The notes: generated from the sequence alone by a model not told the origin. Positions 1-5,753 are shown, counted from the stretch's first letter. The stretch: 5,753 nucleotides of DNA from Pseudomonadota bacterium (GCA_021815905.1 JAKAZP010000179.1:1-5753), one strand, 5' to 3'. Translations and numbers: made by a program.

Positions 1-1
1 G

Positions 2-1564
2 CGCGAGCTCAAACTGACCGGCAACCTCCGCATCTCGGTCTTCCCCTGGCTCGCCGTCGAGCTCGGCCCGGCGAGCCTCGGTAATCCCCCGGGGTTCCCG
101 TCGGCGCAGCCATTCGCTTCATTGCAGCGCGCATTGCTGCGCGTGCGGCTGCTGCCGCTGCTGCGCGGGCAACTCGATGTCGGGCGCATCGAGATCGACG
201 GCCTCGATCTGCGGCTGCTGAAGAACGCCGCGGGAGCCGGCAACTGGCAGAGCGCCGCGCCCGCGGGCGGCGCGACGCAGGCGTCGAGCGGCGCCGGGGC
301 GAGCCTGCGGACGATCGCCGGCATCACCGTCAAGGGAAGTCGCGTGAGCTACCAGGACGTGGTGGCCAATGGCGTCAACGTCGACATCGGCCGCGTGGCG
401 CGCGGCGTCCCGGTTCCCGTCAGCTGGAGCCTCGCGCTCAGCACGGCGCCCGGAGCGAGGCCGATCGCGGTCTCCGGCAAGGCCACCCTCGAGTACGGGC
501 GCAACTCGGCGCGGCTTTCGGATCTGACGGCGCGCATCGATCAGTCGACGCTGCGGGGGGAGGCGGCGGTCACGAACCTGGCGTCGGGGGCGATGACATT
601 CGACTTGTCGGTGGACCGGCTCGACCTCGACCGGTATCTCGCCTCGCTCTCCTCGACCGCGGGGTCCCGTCCGGCGCCGGCGCCGCCCGCAAGCGCCGCC
701 GCACCGTCGACCGAGCTGCCGACCGGCGCCCTGAAAACGCTCGAGCTCGCCGGCAAGCTGCGGGTCGGCAACGCCATCGTCCACGGCATCAAGCTGTCGC
801 AGATCGGTGTGGGACTCGCGGCGAGCCACGGACTCCTGCGCATCGCCCCGCTCGCCGCGAAGCTCTACGGCGGCGATGCCGCGGGCACCCTGACGCTCGA
901 TGCCCGGGGTGCCGTTCCCGTGCTGCAGATCGATGAGAATCTCTCAGGGGTGGATGTGCAGCCGCTGGCCGCGGACTTCGCCCGATTCAACCGCGTCTCC
1001 GGGCGGGGCGACATCAGCCTGAATGTGACGGCCCGCGGGCGCACGAGCGCGGCGATGCTGGCATCGCTCGACGGCCGGGCGGCGGCGAACCTGGCGCACG
1101 GGGCGATCCAGGGGATCGATCTGTGGGGAGCCGTCAACACCGTGGTCACGCTGGTGGCGCGACACACGCTCGCCGGAGGCCTCGGCGGAGGCCTCGGCGG
1201 AGGGAGCACCCGGTTCGACGCCTTCAAGGCCTCGGCCGTCTTCACCCACGGCATCGCTTCGACCCAGGATCTGGACATCGCCTCCGGCGACTTGCGCGTG
1301 ACCGGCCAGGGTACGACCAATCTCGTCACCGGGGCGGTCGACTATCATCTGCTCGCAACCCTCCTCAAGGGTTCAGCCGCGCAGCCCGGAAAAGGCGCCA
1401 CGCTCGCGAGCGTCCCGCTGCTCGTCAGCGGGACGCTGACGAGTCCCACCGTGCGGCCCGACCAGCAGGCGCTCGCGCGCTCGCTCGCGCAGCGGGAGCT
1501 GAAGAAGCACAAGGGCGCCATCGAGAAGAAGCTCGGCGGACTGCTCAAGGGTTTGATCCACTGA
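2..1564 (+). CDS. AsmA family protein, N-terminus cut by window edge
   Basis: The reading frame is open from the left edge to TGA at 1562-1564, giving 520 visible residues. It begins RELKLTGNLRISVFPWLAVE and continues through LGPASLGNPPGF, the N-terminal signature of AsmA proteins just after their single membrane helix. From family knowledge about 45-50 residues, including that helix, are probably missing. Residues 41-90 carry the RVRLLPLLRGQLDVGRIEIDGL block. Residues about 217-239 form a Pro/Ala/Ser linker. Residues about 245-480 match the AsmA C-terminal region: LYGGDAAGTLTLDARG, a HGAIQGIDLWGAV motif near 366-377, and the final DLRVTGQGT...GAVDYHLLATLL and VPLLVSGTLTSPTVRPD blocks. A Gly-rich run (392-401) comes from a 12-base tandem repeat. 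The end is a Lys/Leu amphipathic helix. AsmA relatives are inner-membrane-anchored periplasmic proteins linked to outer-membrane biogenesis and, for larger members, phospholipid transport. This protein's own role is inferred. The TTG at 122 is internal to the domain, not the start. Confidence 0.93.
   Translation, partial: RELKLTGNLRISVFPWLAVELGPASLGNPPGFPSAQPFASLQRALLRVRLLPLLRGQLDVGRIEIDGLDLRLLKNAAGAGNWQSAAPAGGATQASSGAGASLRTIAGITVKGSRVSYQDVVANGVNVDIGRVARGVPVPVSWSLALSTAPGARPIAVSGKATLEYGRNSARLSDLTARIDQSTLRGEAAVTNLASGAMTFDLSVDRLDLDRYLASLSSTAGSRPAPAPPASAAAPSTELPTGALKTLELAGKLRVGNAIVHGIKLSQIGVGLAASHGLLRIAPLAAKLYGGDAAGTLTLDARGAVPVLQIDENLSGVDVQPLAADFARFNRVSGRGDISLNVTARGRTSAAMLASLDGRAAANLAHGAIQGIDLWGAVNTVVTLVARHTLAGGLGGGLGGGSTRFDAFKASAVFTHGIASTQDLDIASGDLRVTGQGTTNLVTGAVDYHLLATLLKGSAAQPGKGATLASVPLLVSGTLTSPTVRPDQQALARSLAQRELKKHKGAIEKKLGGLLKGLIH
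1178..1201 (+). repeat. Tandem 12-base repeat (two copies) inside the AsmA-like gene
   Basis: Two perfect adjacent copies of GGCCTCGGCGGA (1178-1189 and 1190-1201) encode the Gly-Leu-Gly-Gly run in the C-terminal AsmA domain. A partial copy precedes them (GCCGGA). The unit is a multiple of three, so copy-number change would keep the frame. The run lies in the loop between the GAIQGIDLWGAV helix and the TRFDAFKASAVF strand, where AsmA proteins normally have a variable-length flexible stretch. Confidence 0.85.
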
Positions 1565-1566
1565 CG

Positions 1567-1588
1567 CGCGCCGCGGGACAGCGGCGCG
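1567..1588. terminator. GC-only hairpin between convergent genes, possible bidirectional terminator
   Basis: CGCGCCGC (1567-1574) and GCGGCGCG (1581-1588) form a perfect 8-base-pair stem around the 6-base loop GGGACA. It starts two bases after the AsmA-like stop codon and lies 22 bases past the stop of the minus-strand peptide gene, where a shared terminator would be expected. Neither strand has a T-run after the stem, so it is not a canonical intrinsic terminator. It could act as a U-tract-less terminator, as a 3' end stabiliser, or be a chance product of GC-rich sequence. Confidence 0.4.
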
Positions 1589-1610
1589 GGCCACGCGTTC
1601 CTCCTCGGGG

Positions 1611-1820
1611 CTACGCGCGATCGGTCGCGGAGGCCGCCCGGGCCGCGTGCAGATCCGTCAGCCCGGCGCCGGATTGCCGGCGGACGGAGCGGGAAGCGTG
1701 CACGCCGGTCAGGGCCGGCGCCGAGCCGGCGAGCATCGCCGGTGCGCCGATGAGCGCCATGCCCATCAGGGTGATGGTGAGGGAAAGAGCGGCGGCGGTG
1801 AGCTTCTGGGCGGGTTTCAT
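1611..1820 (-). CDS. Small predicted secreted peptide, 69 aa, unknown function
   Basis: The product is 69 residues. The start is the ATG at 1820-1818, chosen because an AGAGGAGAA Shine-Dalgarno (1835-1827) puts its GGAG core 8 bases upstream, and because it places MKPAQK directly before a hydrophobic stretch (residues 7-31, LTAAALSLTITLMGMALIG...). That is a typical Sec signal peptide. Possible cleavage sites follow AMLA (residue 31), SAPA (36) or VHA (42). The mature part is only about 27-38 residues, rich in Ala, Arg and Ser, with RSVRRQ at 44-49. It has no cysteine, so it is not a lipoprotein and has no disulphides. Codons are strongly G/C at the third position, as in the neighbouring genes. 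It converges on the AsmA-like gene (46-base gap) and diverges from the Asp-box gene. An uncleaved signal anchor, making a small membrane protein, is an alternative. I do not recognise a family. Confidence 0.68.
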   Translation of the reverse strand: MKPAQKLTAAALSLTITLMGMALIGAPAMLAGSAPALTGVHASRSVRRQSGAGLTDLHAARAASATDRA

Positions 1821-1826
1821 GATGCG

Positions 1827-1835
1827 TTCTCCTCT
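1827..1835 (-). promoter_or_regulatory. Ribosome binding site of the small secreted peptide gene
   Basis: On the minus strand AGAGGAGAA reads from 1835 to 1827, with its GGAG core ending 8 bases before the ATG at 1820. It decides the start. The frame extends upstream to a GTG at 1901, but that has no purine-rich site and would bury the signal peptide about 28 residues inside the protein. Confidence 0.75.
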
Positions 1836-1965
1836 GTGATGCCTGAAGAACACGGCCGAGCGGGATAAGTTGCAGTACCCACGGCGAGGAGGAGCGGCCA
1901 CACCCGCGCGCCGCCTCGATTCCGTCCACCTGCCGGGATCGAGCGCCGGGCGCCGGGTCCGCCGC

Positions 1966-1996
1966 CTTGCGCAAGCTGTGCGCCCGAGTCGATACT
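1966..1996 (+). promoter_or_regulatory. Perfect 10-base palindrome overlapping a weak candidate promoter
   Basis: CTTGCGCAAG (1966-1975) is a perfect palindrome, and GCGCA...TGCGC (1969-1973 and 1979-1983) forms a second overlapping dyad. TTGCGC (1967-1972) and GATACT (1991-1996), 18 bases apart, resemble a poor sigma-70 -35/-10 pair upstream of the Asp-box gene, matching the consensus at 3 and 4 of 6 positions. If real, transcription would start near 2003 and the palindrome would sit over the -35 box, a usual place for a regulator. The promoter assignment is weak inference; only the palindrome is seen directly. Confidence 0.22.
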
Positions 1997-2061
1997 CCGG
2001 GGAAATGCCCCGGCCACTCGGTCATCGTGCGACCGTCCGTTGATCGCACGCGCCAGCGTGC
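1984..2061 (+). promoter_or_regulatory. Overlapping inverted repeats in the leader of the Asp-box gene
   Basis: Four stems can be drawn. A: CCGAGT/ACTCGG (1984-1989, 2016-2021) enclosing CCGGGG/CCCCGG (1997-2002, 2008-2013) with loop AAATG. B: CGGTC/GACCG (2019-2023, 2031-2035). C: CGTGCGA/TCGCACG (2026-2032, 2044-2050). D: GCACGC/GCGTGC (2046-2051, 2056-2061) with loop GCCA. A overlaps B, B overlaps C and C overlaps D, so neighbouring stems exclude each other, as in leader attenuators or RNA switches. The ribosome binding site lies 20 bases after D. I recognise no known riboswitch class, and GC-rich DNA yields such stems by chance fairly often. Confidence 0.25.
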
Positions 2062-2080
2062 CAGAGGCTGCAGATTCCAA

Positions 2081-2087
2081 AGAGGAG
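2081..2087 (+). promoter_or_regulatory. Ribosome binding site of the Asp-box gene
   Basis: AGAGGAG lies 5 bases before the ATG at 2093 and 8 bases before the second in-frame ATG at 2096. It rules out the upstream TTG at 1967 as the start. Spacing slightly favours 2096, which would shorten the protein by one residue. Confidence 0.75.
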
Positions 2088-2092
2088 CTCGA

Positions 2093-5000
2093 ATGATGAA
2101 AGTCGAAGGCCATGCCCGGCGCGTCGTCCGCCGCCACTCCACGCTCGCGCCGCTTGCGACGGCGCTCGCGGCGATCGCCGTGACGGTGCTGGCGCACGCC
2201 GCGACTTCGCACCGATTCCTCGACGGCAAGCTCACCTGGCGCAGCATCGGGCCCTACATCGGCGGGCGGGTGGTCGCCGTTGCCGGAGTTCCGAGCGAGC
2301 GCAATCTCTTCTATATGGGCGCCGTCGACGGCGGTGTCTGGAAGAGCACCGATTACGGGGTGACCTGGCAGAACCTGACCGATCGCAAGTGGCCGTCGGC
2401 GAGCGACAGCGTCGGCGCCATCGCGGTCGCGCCCTCGGATCCCAAGGTGCTGTACGTCGGCACCGGCGAAACCGACATCCGCAACGACATGATCACCGGC
2501 GACGGGATCTTCAAGTCCGTCGACGGCGGCAAGACCTGGAAGTACGCCGGACTGCGCGCGACGCGCACGATCAGCACGATCGTGGTCGATCCGCATGACC
2601 CGGACATCGTGTACGCCGCCTCGATGGGGCACGTGTTCAAGCCCGATTCCCATCGCGGCGTCTTCAAGTCGACCGACGGCGGCAAGACCTGGCACAAGGT
2701 GCTGTTCGTCGACGATCGCACGGGCGCCATCGGCCTGGTGATGGATCCGAAGGATCCGAGCGTCCTCTACGCGGCCATGTGGCAGGCGCAGCGCACGCCC
2801 TGGTCGCTCATCGACGGCGGTCCCGGCAGCGGCATATACAAGAGCACCGATGGCGGCGCGCACTGGTCCAACATCACGCGCAATCCCGGCCTGCCCCACG
2901 GGGTCCTCGGCCGCATCGGCGTGGCCGTCGCGGCGAGCCGGCCGAACATCGTGTTCGCGATGGTGCAGGCGAAGAGCGGCGGCGTCTTCCGCTCCGACGA
3001 CGGCGGCGCCACCTGGCGGCGCGTCAATCGCAACTGGAGCCTCCGTCAGCGCGGCTTCTACTACATGAGCATCTACGTCGACCCGACGAACCCGAAGACC
3101 GTCTACGTCCCCAACGTCGATGCGCTCTGGGTGTCGCACGACGGCGGCAAGAGCTTCTCCGAGCTGCACACCCGGCACGGCGACAATCACATCGTCTGGA
3201 TCAATCCCAACGACCCGAAGGTCCTGCTCGAAGGCAACGACGGCGGCGCGACCGTTTCGACCAATGGCGGCAAGACCTGGAGCACGGAGCACAATCAGCC
3301 GACCGGCCAGTTCTACCACGTTGCGATCGACCGGCAGTTCCCGTTCGACGTCTACGGCGCGCAACAGGACGAGGGCTCGTTCGAGGGTCCGAGCGCGCTG
3401 CCCGGCGGGGCGATTCCGACCGCCGCGTGGCACAGCGTCGCACTCGGGGAGAGCACGTTCGTCGTGCCCGATCCCCGCAATCCCGACGTCACGTACGGGA
3501 GCGACTACTACACGCTGATGCAGCGCTACAACCGCGTCACGGGCGCGCGCAAGGACGTGAGCCCGTACCCGATCTATCTCGACGGCGTGTCCTCGGCGGA
3601 GATGAAGTACCGCTTCGGATGGACGCATCCGATCTTCTTCTCGCCCGACGATCCGAACGAGCTCATGCTCGCCTCGCAATACGTGATGACCAGTCACGAC
3701 GGAGGGCGCACGTGGCAGGTGATCAGCCCGGATCTGACGCGCAACGACCCGGCGACCGAGAAGCCGAGCGGCGGACCGGTCGACCTCGACCAGACGGGGG
3801 CGGAGGTGTTCCCGGACATCTCGGCGCTGGCGGTCTCGACGGTCGATTCGAACATCATCTGGGCGGGCTCGCAGGACGGTCTCGTGCACGTGACGACCGA
3901 TGCCGGCCATCACTGGCGGCAGGTCACTCCGCCACAGCTGACCCAATGGGCCGAGATCACCTCCATCGAGCCTTCGCACGTCGCCGCGGGCACGGCCTAT
4001 CTGACCGCCTCGCGGTACATGTGGGACGACGACCGGCCGTACGTGTTCGAAACCACCGATTACGGGCGGCACTGGTCGGTGCTCACGAGCGGGCTGCCGG
4101 ACGATGAGTCCGTGTTCGTGGTGAGGCAGGATCCCGCCGATGCCTCGCTGCTGTTCCTCGGCACGGCGAACAGCGTTTACGCGAGCTTCGATGGCGGCGC
4201 GCACTGGTCGCCGCTCGGGGTGAATCTGCCGCACGTGGAAGTGCGCGATCTCGCCATCGACACCCGCGAGGGCGAGGTGGTCGCCGCGACCCACGGCCGC
4301 TCGTTCTGGATCCTCGGCGATCTGGCGCTCCTCGAGCAGCTCTCGCACCAGGGACTGCCGTCCAAGGGCTCGACGGCGCTCTATGCGCCGCAGCCCGCAT
4401 GGCTGACGAATGCCTACGGCCAGAGCCCGAGCGCCGCGCATCGCCACCCGGTGGGCACCAATCCCCCCTTCGGAGCGACGGTGTTCTTCCACCTGCCCGC
4501 AAGCTACGACGGCGGGACGCCGGCCAGCCTCGAATTCCTCGACGGCGAGGGTCACGTGGTGCGCCAGTTCACGCTGCACCTGAAGAAGAAGCACAAGAAG
4601 CTGCCGGCGACGGTGAAAGACAACCTGCTGCCCTCGCAGGCGCAGCGCAGAGCCGAGGAGAAGCTGACCGCGATCTCCCCGGGCATGAACCGGTTCCAGT
4701 GGAATCTGCGCTACGCCGATGCGGTCGATGTGATCGGGTTCGAGCCGCCGGAGAACACCGACGGCCAGACCGCCGATGCGCGCGGCCCCCTGGTCAATCC
4801 CGGCGATTACACCGTCGTGCTCCACTACGGCAAGCAGAGCTACCGGCAGACGCTCGCGGTCGCTCTCGACCCGCGCCTGCGGACGACTCCCGCGGCATTG
4901 AAGGAGCATCTGGCGCTGCAGCTCGAGCTGCATGGGACGGTGAGCGCTCTCGACCGCACCATCAACGCGGCGATCAGGGCGCGCCAACGCCTCGGGCAAG

Positions 5001-5287
5001 CCGTCGCGGCCCACAAGGTCGAAGCCTCCCGCGCCGATCCGGCGATCACCGCGCTCGACCGGGCGATCGAGGCGGTGGTGTATCGCCACGTGCGCTCGAG
5101 CGAAGGCGACGTGATGCACGAGATGCGCCTGCGCAGCTGGCTCGCCTACCTGCAATCGGACATCGGTCTCGACTACGAGCCGCCGAATCCGGCGATGGTG
5201 GCGGCAGTGAGCCAGCTCGAGAAGCAGGCGCGACAGGGCGAGGCCACGCTCGAGGCGGCGACCCGCAAGGCCGAGCGGCTGCTCTAA
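2093..5287 (+). CDS. Exported sortilin/Vps10-like Asp-box beta-propeller protein, 1064 aa
   Basis: Residues 1-36 form a Sec-type signal peptide: basic HARRVVRRH, hydrophobic LAPLATALAAIAVTVL, and likely cleavage after AHA. Eleven Asp-box (BNR) motifs of the S-x-D-x-G-x-T-W type start at residues 85, 142, 193, 251, 301, 348, 389, 534, 601, 654 and 698. They fall in two groups separated by about 145 residues, which suggests two beta-propellers. Family hallmarks include YVGTGETDIRND (121-132), GPGSGIYKSTDGG, HGDNHIVWINP (362-372), GNDGGATVS, NQPTGQFYHV (401-410), YGAQQD (421-426) and ATHGRSFWILGDL (732-744). Residues about 790-925 look like an Ig/fibronectin-type beta domain with NRFQWNLRYADA (866-877) and GPLVNPGDYTV. 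Residues about 930-1064 are mostly helical with no membrane anchor. Length and domain order fit the bacterial 'glycosyl hydrolase/VPS10-like' family. Enzymatic activity is unproven for the family, and I see no sialidase Arg triad or FRIP-type motif. It is probably periplasmic or secreted, with unknown ligand or substrate. The gene lacks TTA, CTA and TCA codons over nearly its whole length. Confidence 0.93.
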   Translation: MMKVEGHARRVVRRHSTLAPLATALAAIAVTVLAHAATSHRFLDGKLTWRSIGPYIGGRVVAVAGVPSERNLFYMGAVDGGVWKSTDYGVTWQNLTDRKWPSASDSVGAIAVAPSDPKVLYVGTGETDIRNDMITGDGIFKSVDGGKTWKYAGLRATRTISTIVVDPHDPDIVYAASMGHVFKPDSHRGVFKSTDGGKTWHKVLFVDDRTGAIGLVMDPKDPSVLYAAMWQAQRTPWSLIDGGPGSGIYKSTDGGAHWSNITRNPGLPHGVLGRIGVAVAASRPNIVFAMVQAKSGGVFRSDDGGATWRRVNRNWSLRQRGFYYMSIYVDPTNPKTVYVPNVDALWVSHDGGKSFSELHTRHGDNHIVWINPNDPKVLLEGNDGGATVSTNGGKTWSTEHNQPTGQFYHVAIDRQFPFDVYGAQQDEGSFEGPSALPGGAIPTAAWHSVALGESTFVVPDPRNPDVTYGSDYYTLMQRYNRVTGARKDVSPYPIYLDGVSSAEMKYRFGWTHPIFFSPDDPNELMLASQYVMTSHDGGRTWQVISPDLTRNDPATEKPSGGPVDLDQTGAEVFPDISALAVSTVDSNIIWAGSQDGLVHVTTDAGHHWRQVTPPQLTQWAEITSIEPSHVAAGTAYLTASRYMWDDDRPYVFETTDYGRHWSVLTSGLPDDESVFVVRQDPADASLLFLGTANSVYASFDGGAHWSPLGVNLPHVEVRDLAIDTREGEVVAATHGRSFWILGDLALLEQLSHQGLPSKGSTALYAPQPAWLTNAYGQSPSAAHRHPVGTNPPFGATVFFHLPASYDGGTPASLEFLDGEGHVVRQFTLHLKKKHKKLPATVKDNLLPSQAQRRAEEKLTAISPGMNRFQWNLRYADAVDVIGFEPPENTDGQTADARGPLVNPGDYTVVLHYGKQSYRQTLAVALDPRLRTTPAALKEHLALQLELHGTVSALDRTINAAIRARQRLGQAVAAHKVEASRADPAITALDRAIEAVVYRHVRSSEGDVMHEMRLRSWLAYLQSDIGLDYEPPNPAMVAAVSQLEKQARQGEATLEAATRKAERLL

Positions 5288-5302
5288 GGACCGCGAGGAT
5301 CC

Positions 5303-5330
5303 CGGGCGCGCGGGTCGTGCCGCGCGCTCG
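5303..5330 (+). terminator. GC-rich hairpin between the Asp-box gene and the SDR gene
   Basis: CGGGCGCGCGG (5303-5313) pairs with CCGCGCGCTCG (5320-5330) as an 11-base-pair stem with one G-U pair and a 6-base loop (GTCGTG). It begins 15 bases after the Asp-box stop codon and ends 22 bases before the SDR start. No T-run follows, so it is not a standard intrinsic terminator. It may reduce read-through into the SDR gene or stabilise the upstream mRNA 3' end. The 65-base gap shows no convincing promoter. Confidence 0.4.
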
Positions 5331-5339
5331 AGGACTGAC

Positions 5340-5344
5340 GGGAG
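5340..5344 (+). promoter_or_regulatory. Ribosome binding site of the SDR gene
   Basis: GGGAG at 5340-5344 lies 8 bases before the ATG at 5353. That supports this start, which places the first beta-strand KLAVVTG at the very N-terminus as usual in classical SDRs. Confidence 0.65.
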
Positions 5345-5352
5345 CGATCCGG

Positions 5353-5753
5353 ATGAAACTCGCTGTCGTGACCGGTGCGGCTCAGGGACTCGGCCTGTGC
5401 ACGAGCGCTCTGCTGGCGCGACGGGGCTTCCGGCTGCTGCTGCTCGATGCGCAGGAATGCCGGGCGGCGCTCGCGAGGCTCCGCGCCGAAGGCGCCGTGG
5501 CCGAGGCTCTCAAGGGCGACATCGCCTCGGAGGCGTTCGCCCGGGACGTCGACTCCTGGGTGGCGTCCAATGCGGGCGCCGCGGATGTTCTCGTCAACAA
5601 CGCGGGCGTGAGCCTCATCCGCCCGGCGGAGGCGACCACCGCGGCCGAGTGGCGGCGGGTGCTGGAGGTGAACCTCCTCGGTCCGTTCCTGTTGTCGAAG
5701 GCGCTCGGGTCGCAGATGCTCGCGCGGCGGCGCGGCAGCATCGTCAATGTCGC
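5353..5753 (+). CDS. Classical short-chain dehydrogenase/reductase, C-terminus cut by window edge
   Basis: The visible part is 133 codons plus two bases, with no stop before the right edge. MKLAVVTGAAQGLG (residues 1-14) holds the Rossmann cofactor motif TGxxxGxG at 7-14. Asp32 closes the second beta-strand (LLLLDAQ), a position where an acidic residue usually favours NAD(H) over NADP(H). Asp56 (KGDIA) is the adenine-contacting acid. VNNAGVS carries NNAG at 82-85, and Asn107 in EVNLLGPF is the conserved Asn of the catalytic tetrad. GSIVNV (128-133) is the strand leading to the catalytic Ser, which lies outside the window with the YxxxK motif. Full classical SDRs are about 240-260 residues, so roughly half is visible. 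They are cytosolic NAD(P)-dependent oxidoreductases. The substrate cannot be read from this part; 3-oxoacyl-ACP reductase-like or sugar/alcohol dehydrogenase roles are all possible. It follows the Asp-box gene on the same strand after 65 bases. Confidence 0.92.
   Translation, partial: MKLAVVTGAAQGLGLCTSALLARRGFRLLLLDAQECRAALARLRAEGAVAEALKGDIASEAFARDVDSWVASNAGAADVLVNNAGVSLIRPAEATTAAEWRRVLEVNLLGPFLLSKALGSQMLARRRGSIVNV

Noticed and set aside
122..1564. TTG at 122 as the start of the AsmA-like protein
   Set aside because: The frame is open upstream to the window edge, and the 40 residues before it match the conserved AsmA N-terminal block.
1821..1901. GTG start at 1901 for the small peptide
   Set aside because: There is no purine-rich site in front of it, and it would put the signal peptide internally.
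1943..1956. GCGCCGG tandem pair as an origin or regulator iteron
   Set aside because: There are only two 7-base copies in a GC-rich stretch, with no AT-rich region or further copies.
1967..2092. Upstream TTG start adding 42 residues to the Asp-box protein
   Set aside because: It has no ribosome binding site, and it would displace the signal peptide from the N-terminus. The ATG pair at 2093/2096 has a strong site.
2117..2200. Twin-arginine (Tat) signal on the Asp-box protein
   Set aside because: Arg pairs occur (RRVVRRH), but the SRRxFLK-type context is absent; a Sec-type signal fits better.
2779..4107. Plus-strand 442-residue frame and similar Arg-rich frames (1123-1839, 119-829, 865-1329, 5382-5747)
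   Set aside because: They are Arg/Ala/Pro-rich shadows in other registers of clear coding regions, a common effect of high G+C.
1817..5155. Minus-strand 1112-residue frame as a real gene
   Set aside because: It is the codon-aligned complement of the well-supported Asp-box gene, has biased composition with no recognisable domain, and no ribosome binding site is needed to explain it.

Overview
The window is about two-thirds or more G+C by eye, with almost every third codon position G or C. An AsmA-family envelope protein, a signal-peptide-bearing large secreted protein and clear Shine-Dalgarno sites point to a Gram-negative bacterium. A GC-rich proteobacterium (Xanthomonadales, Nevskiales or a relative) is my best guess, but the taxonomy is inference only.

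Layout: (1) Positions 2-1564, plus strand: an AsmA-family protein lacking only its N-terminal region, which lies off the left edge. (2) Positions 1567-1588: a GC-only hairpin in the short gap between two convergent genes. (3) Positions 1611-1820, minus strand: a 69-residue predicted secreted peptide with a good ribosome binding site and no recognised family. (4) Positions 1821-2092: a divergent intergenic region of 272 bases holding a perfect 10-base palindrome, a weak candidate promoter and a chain of overlapping inverted repeats. (5) Positions 2093-5287, plus strand: a 1064-residue exported protein with eleven Asp-box motifs, of the bacterial sortilin/Vps10-like family usually labelled 'glycosyl hydrolase' or 'BNR repeat protein'. 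(6) Positions 5303-5330: a GC-rich hairpin. (7) Positions 5353-5753, plus strand: the first 133 codons of a classical short-chain dehydrogenase/reductase, cut by the right edge.

The first three genes (AsmA-like, small peptide, Asp-box protein) all act at or beyond the inner membrane. The SDR is presumably cytoplasmic. Nothing in the sequence shows that the four genes form one pathway: the small peptide runs opposite to its neighbours, and hairpins separate the plus-strand genes. I see no tRNA, rRNA, CRISPR array, insertion sequence or phage gene. The window looks like ordinary chromosome carrying known families. The least explained parts are the small secreted peptide and the structured leader upstream of the Asp-box gene. 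No novel multi-gene system is evident.
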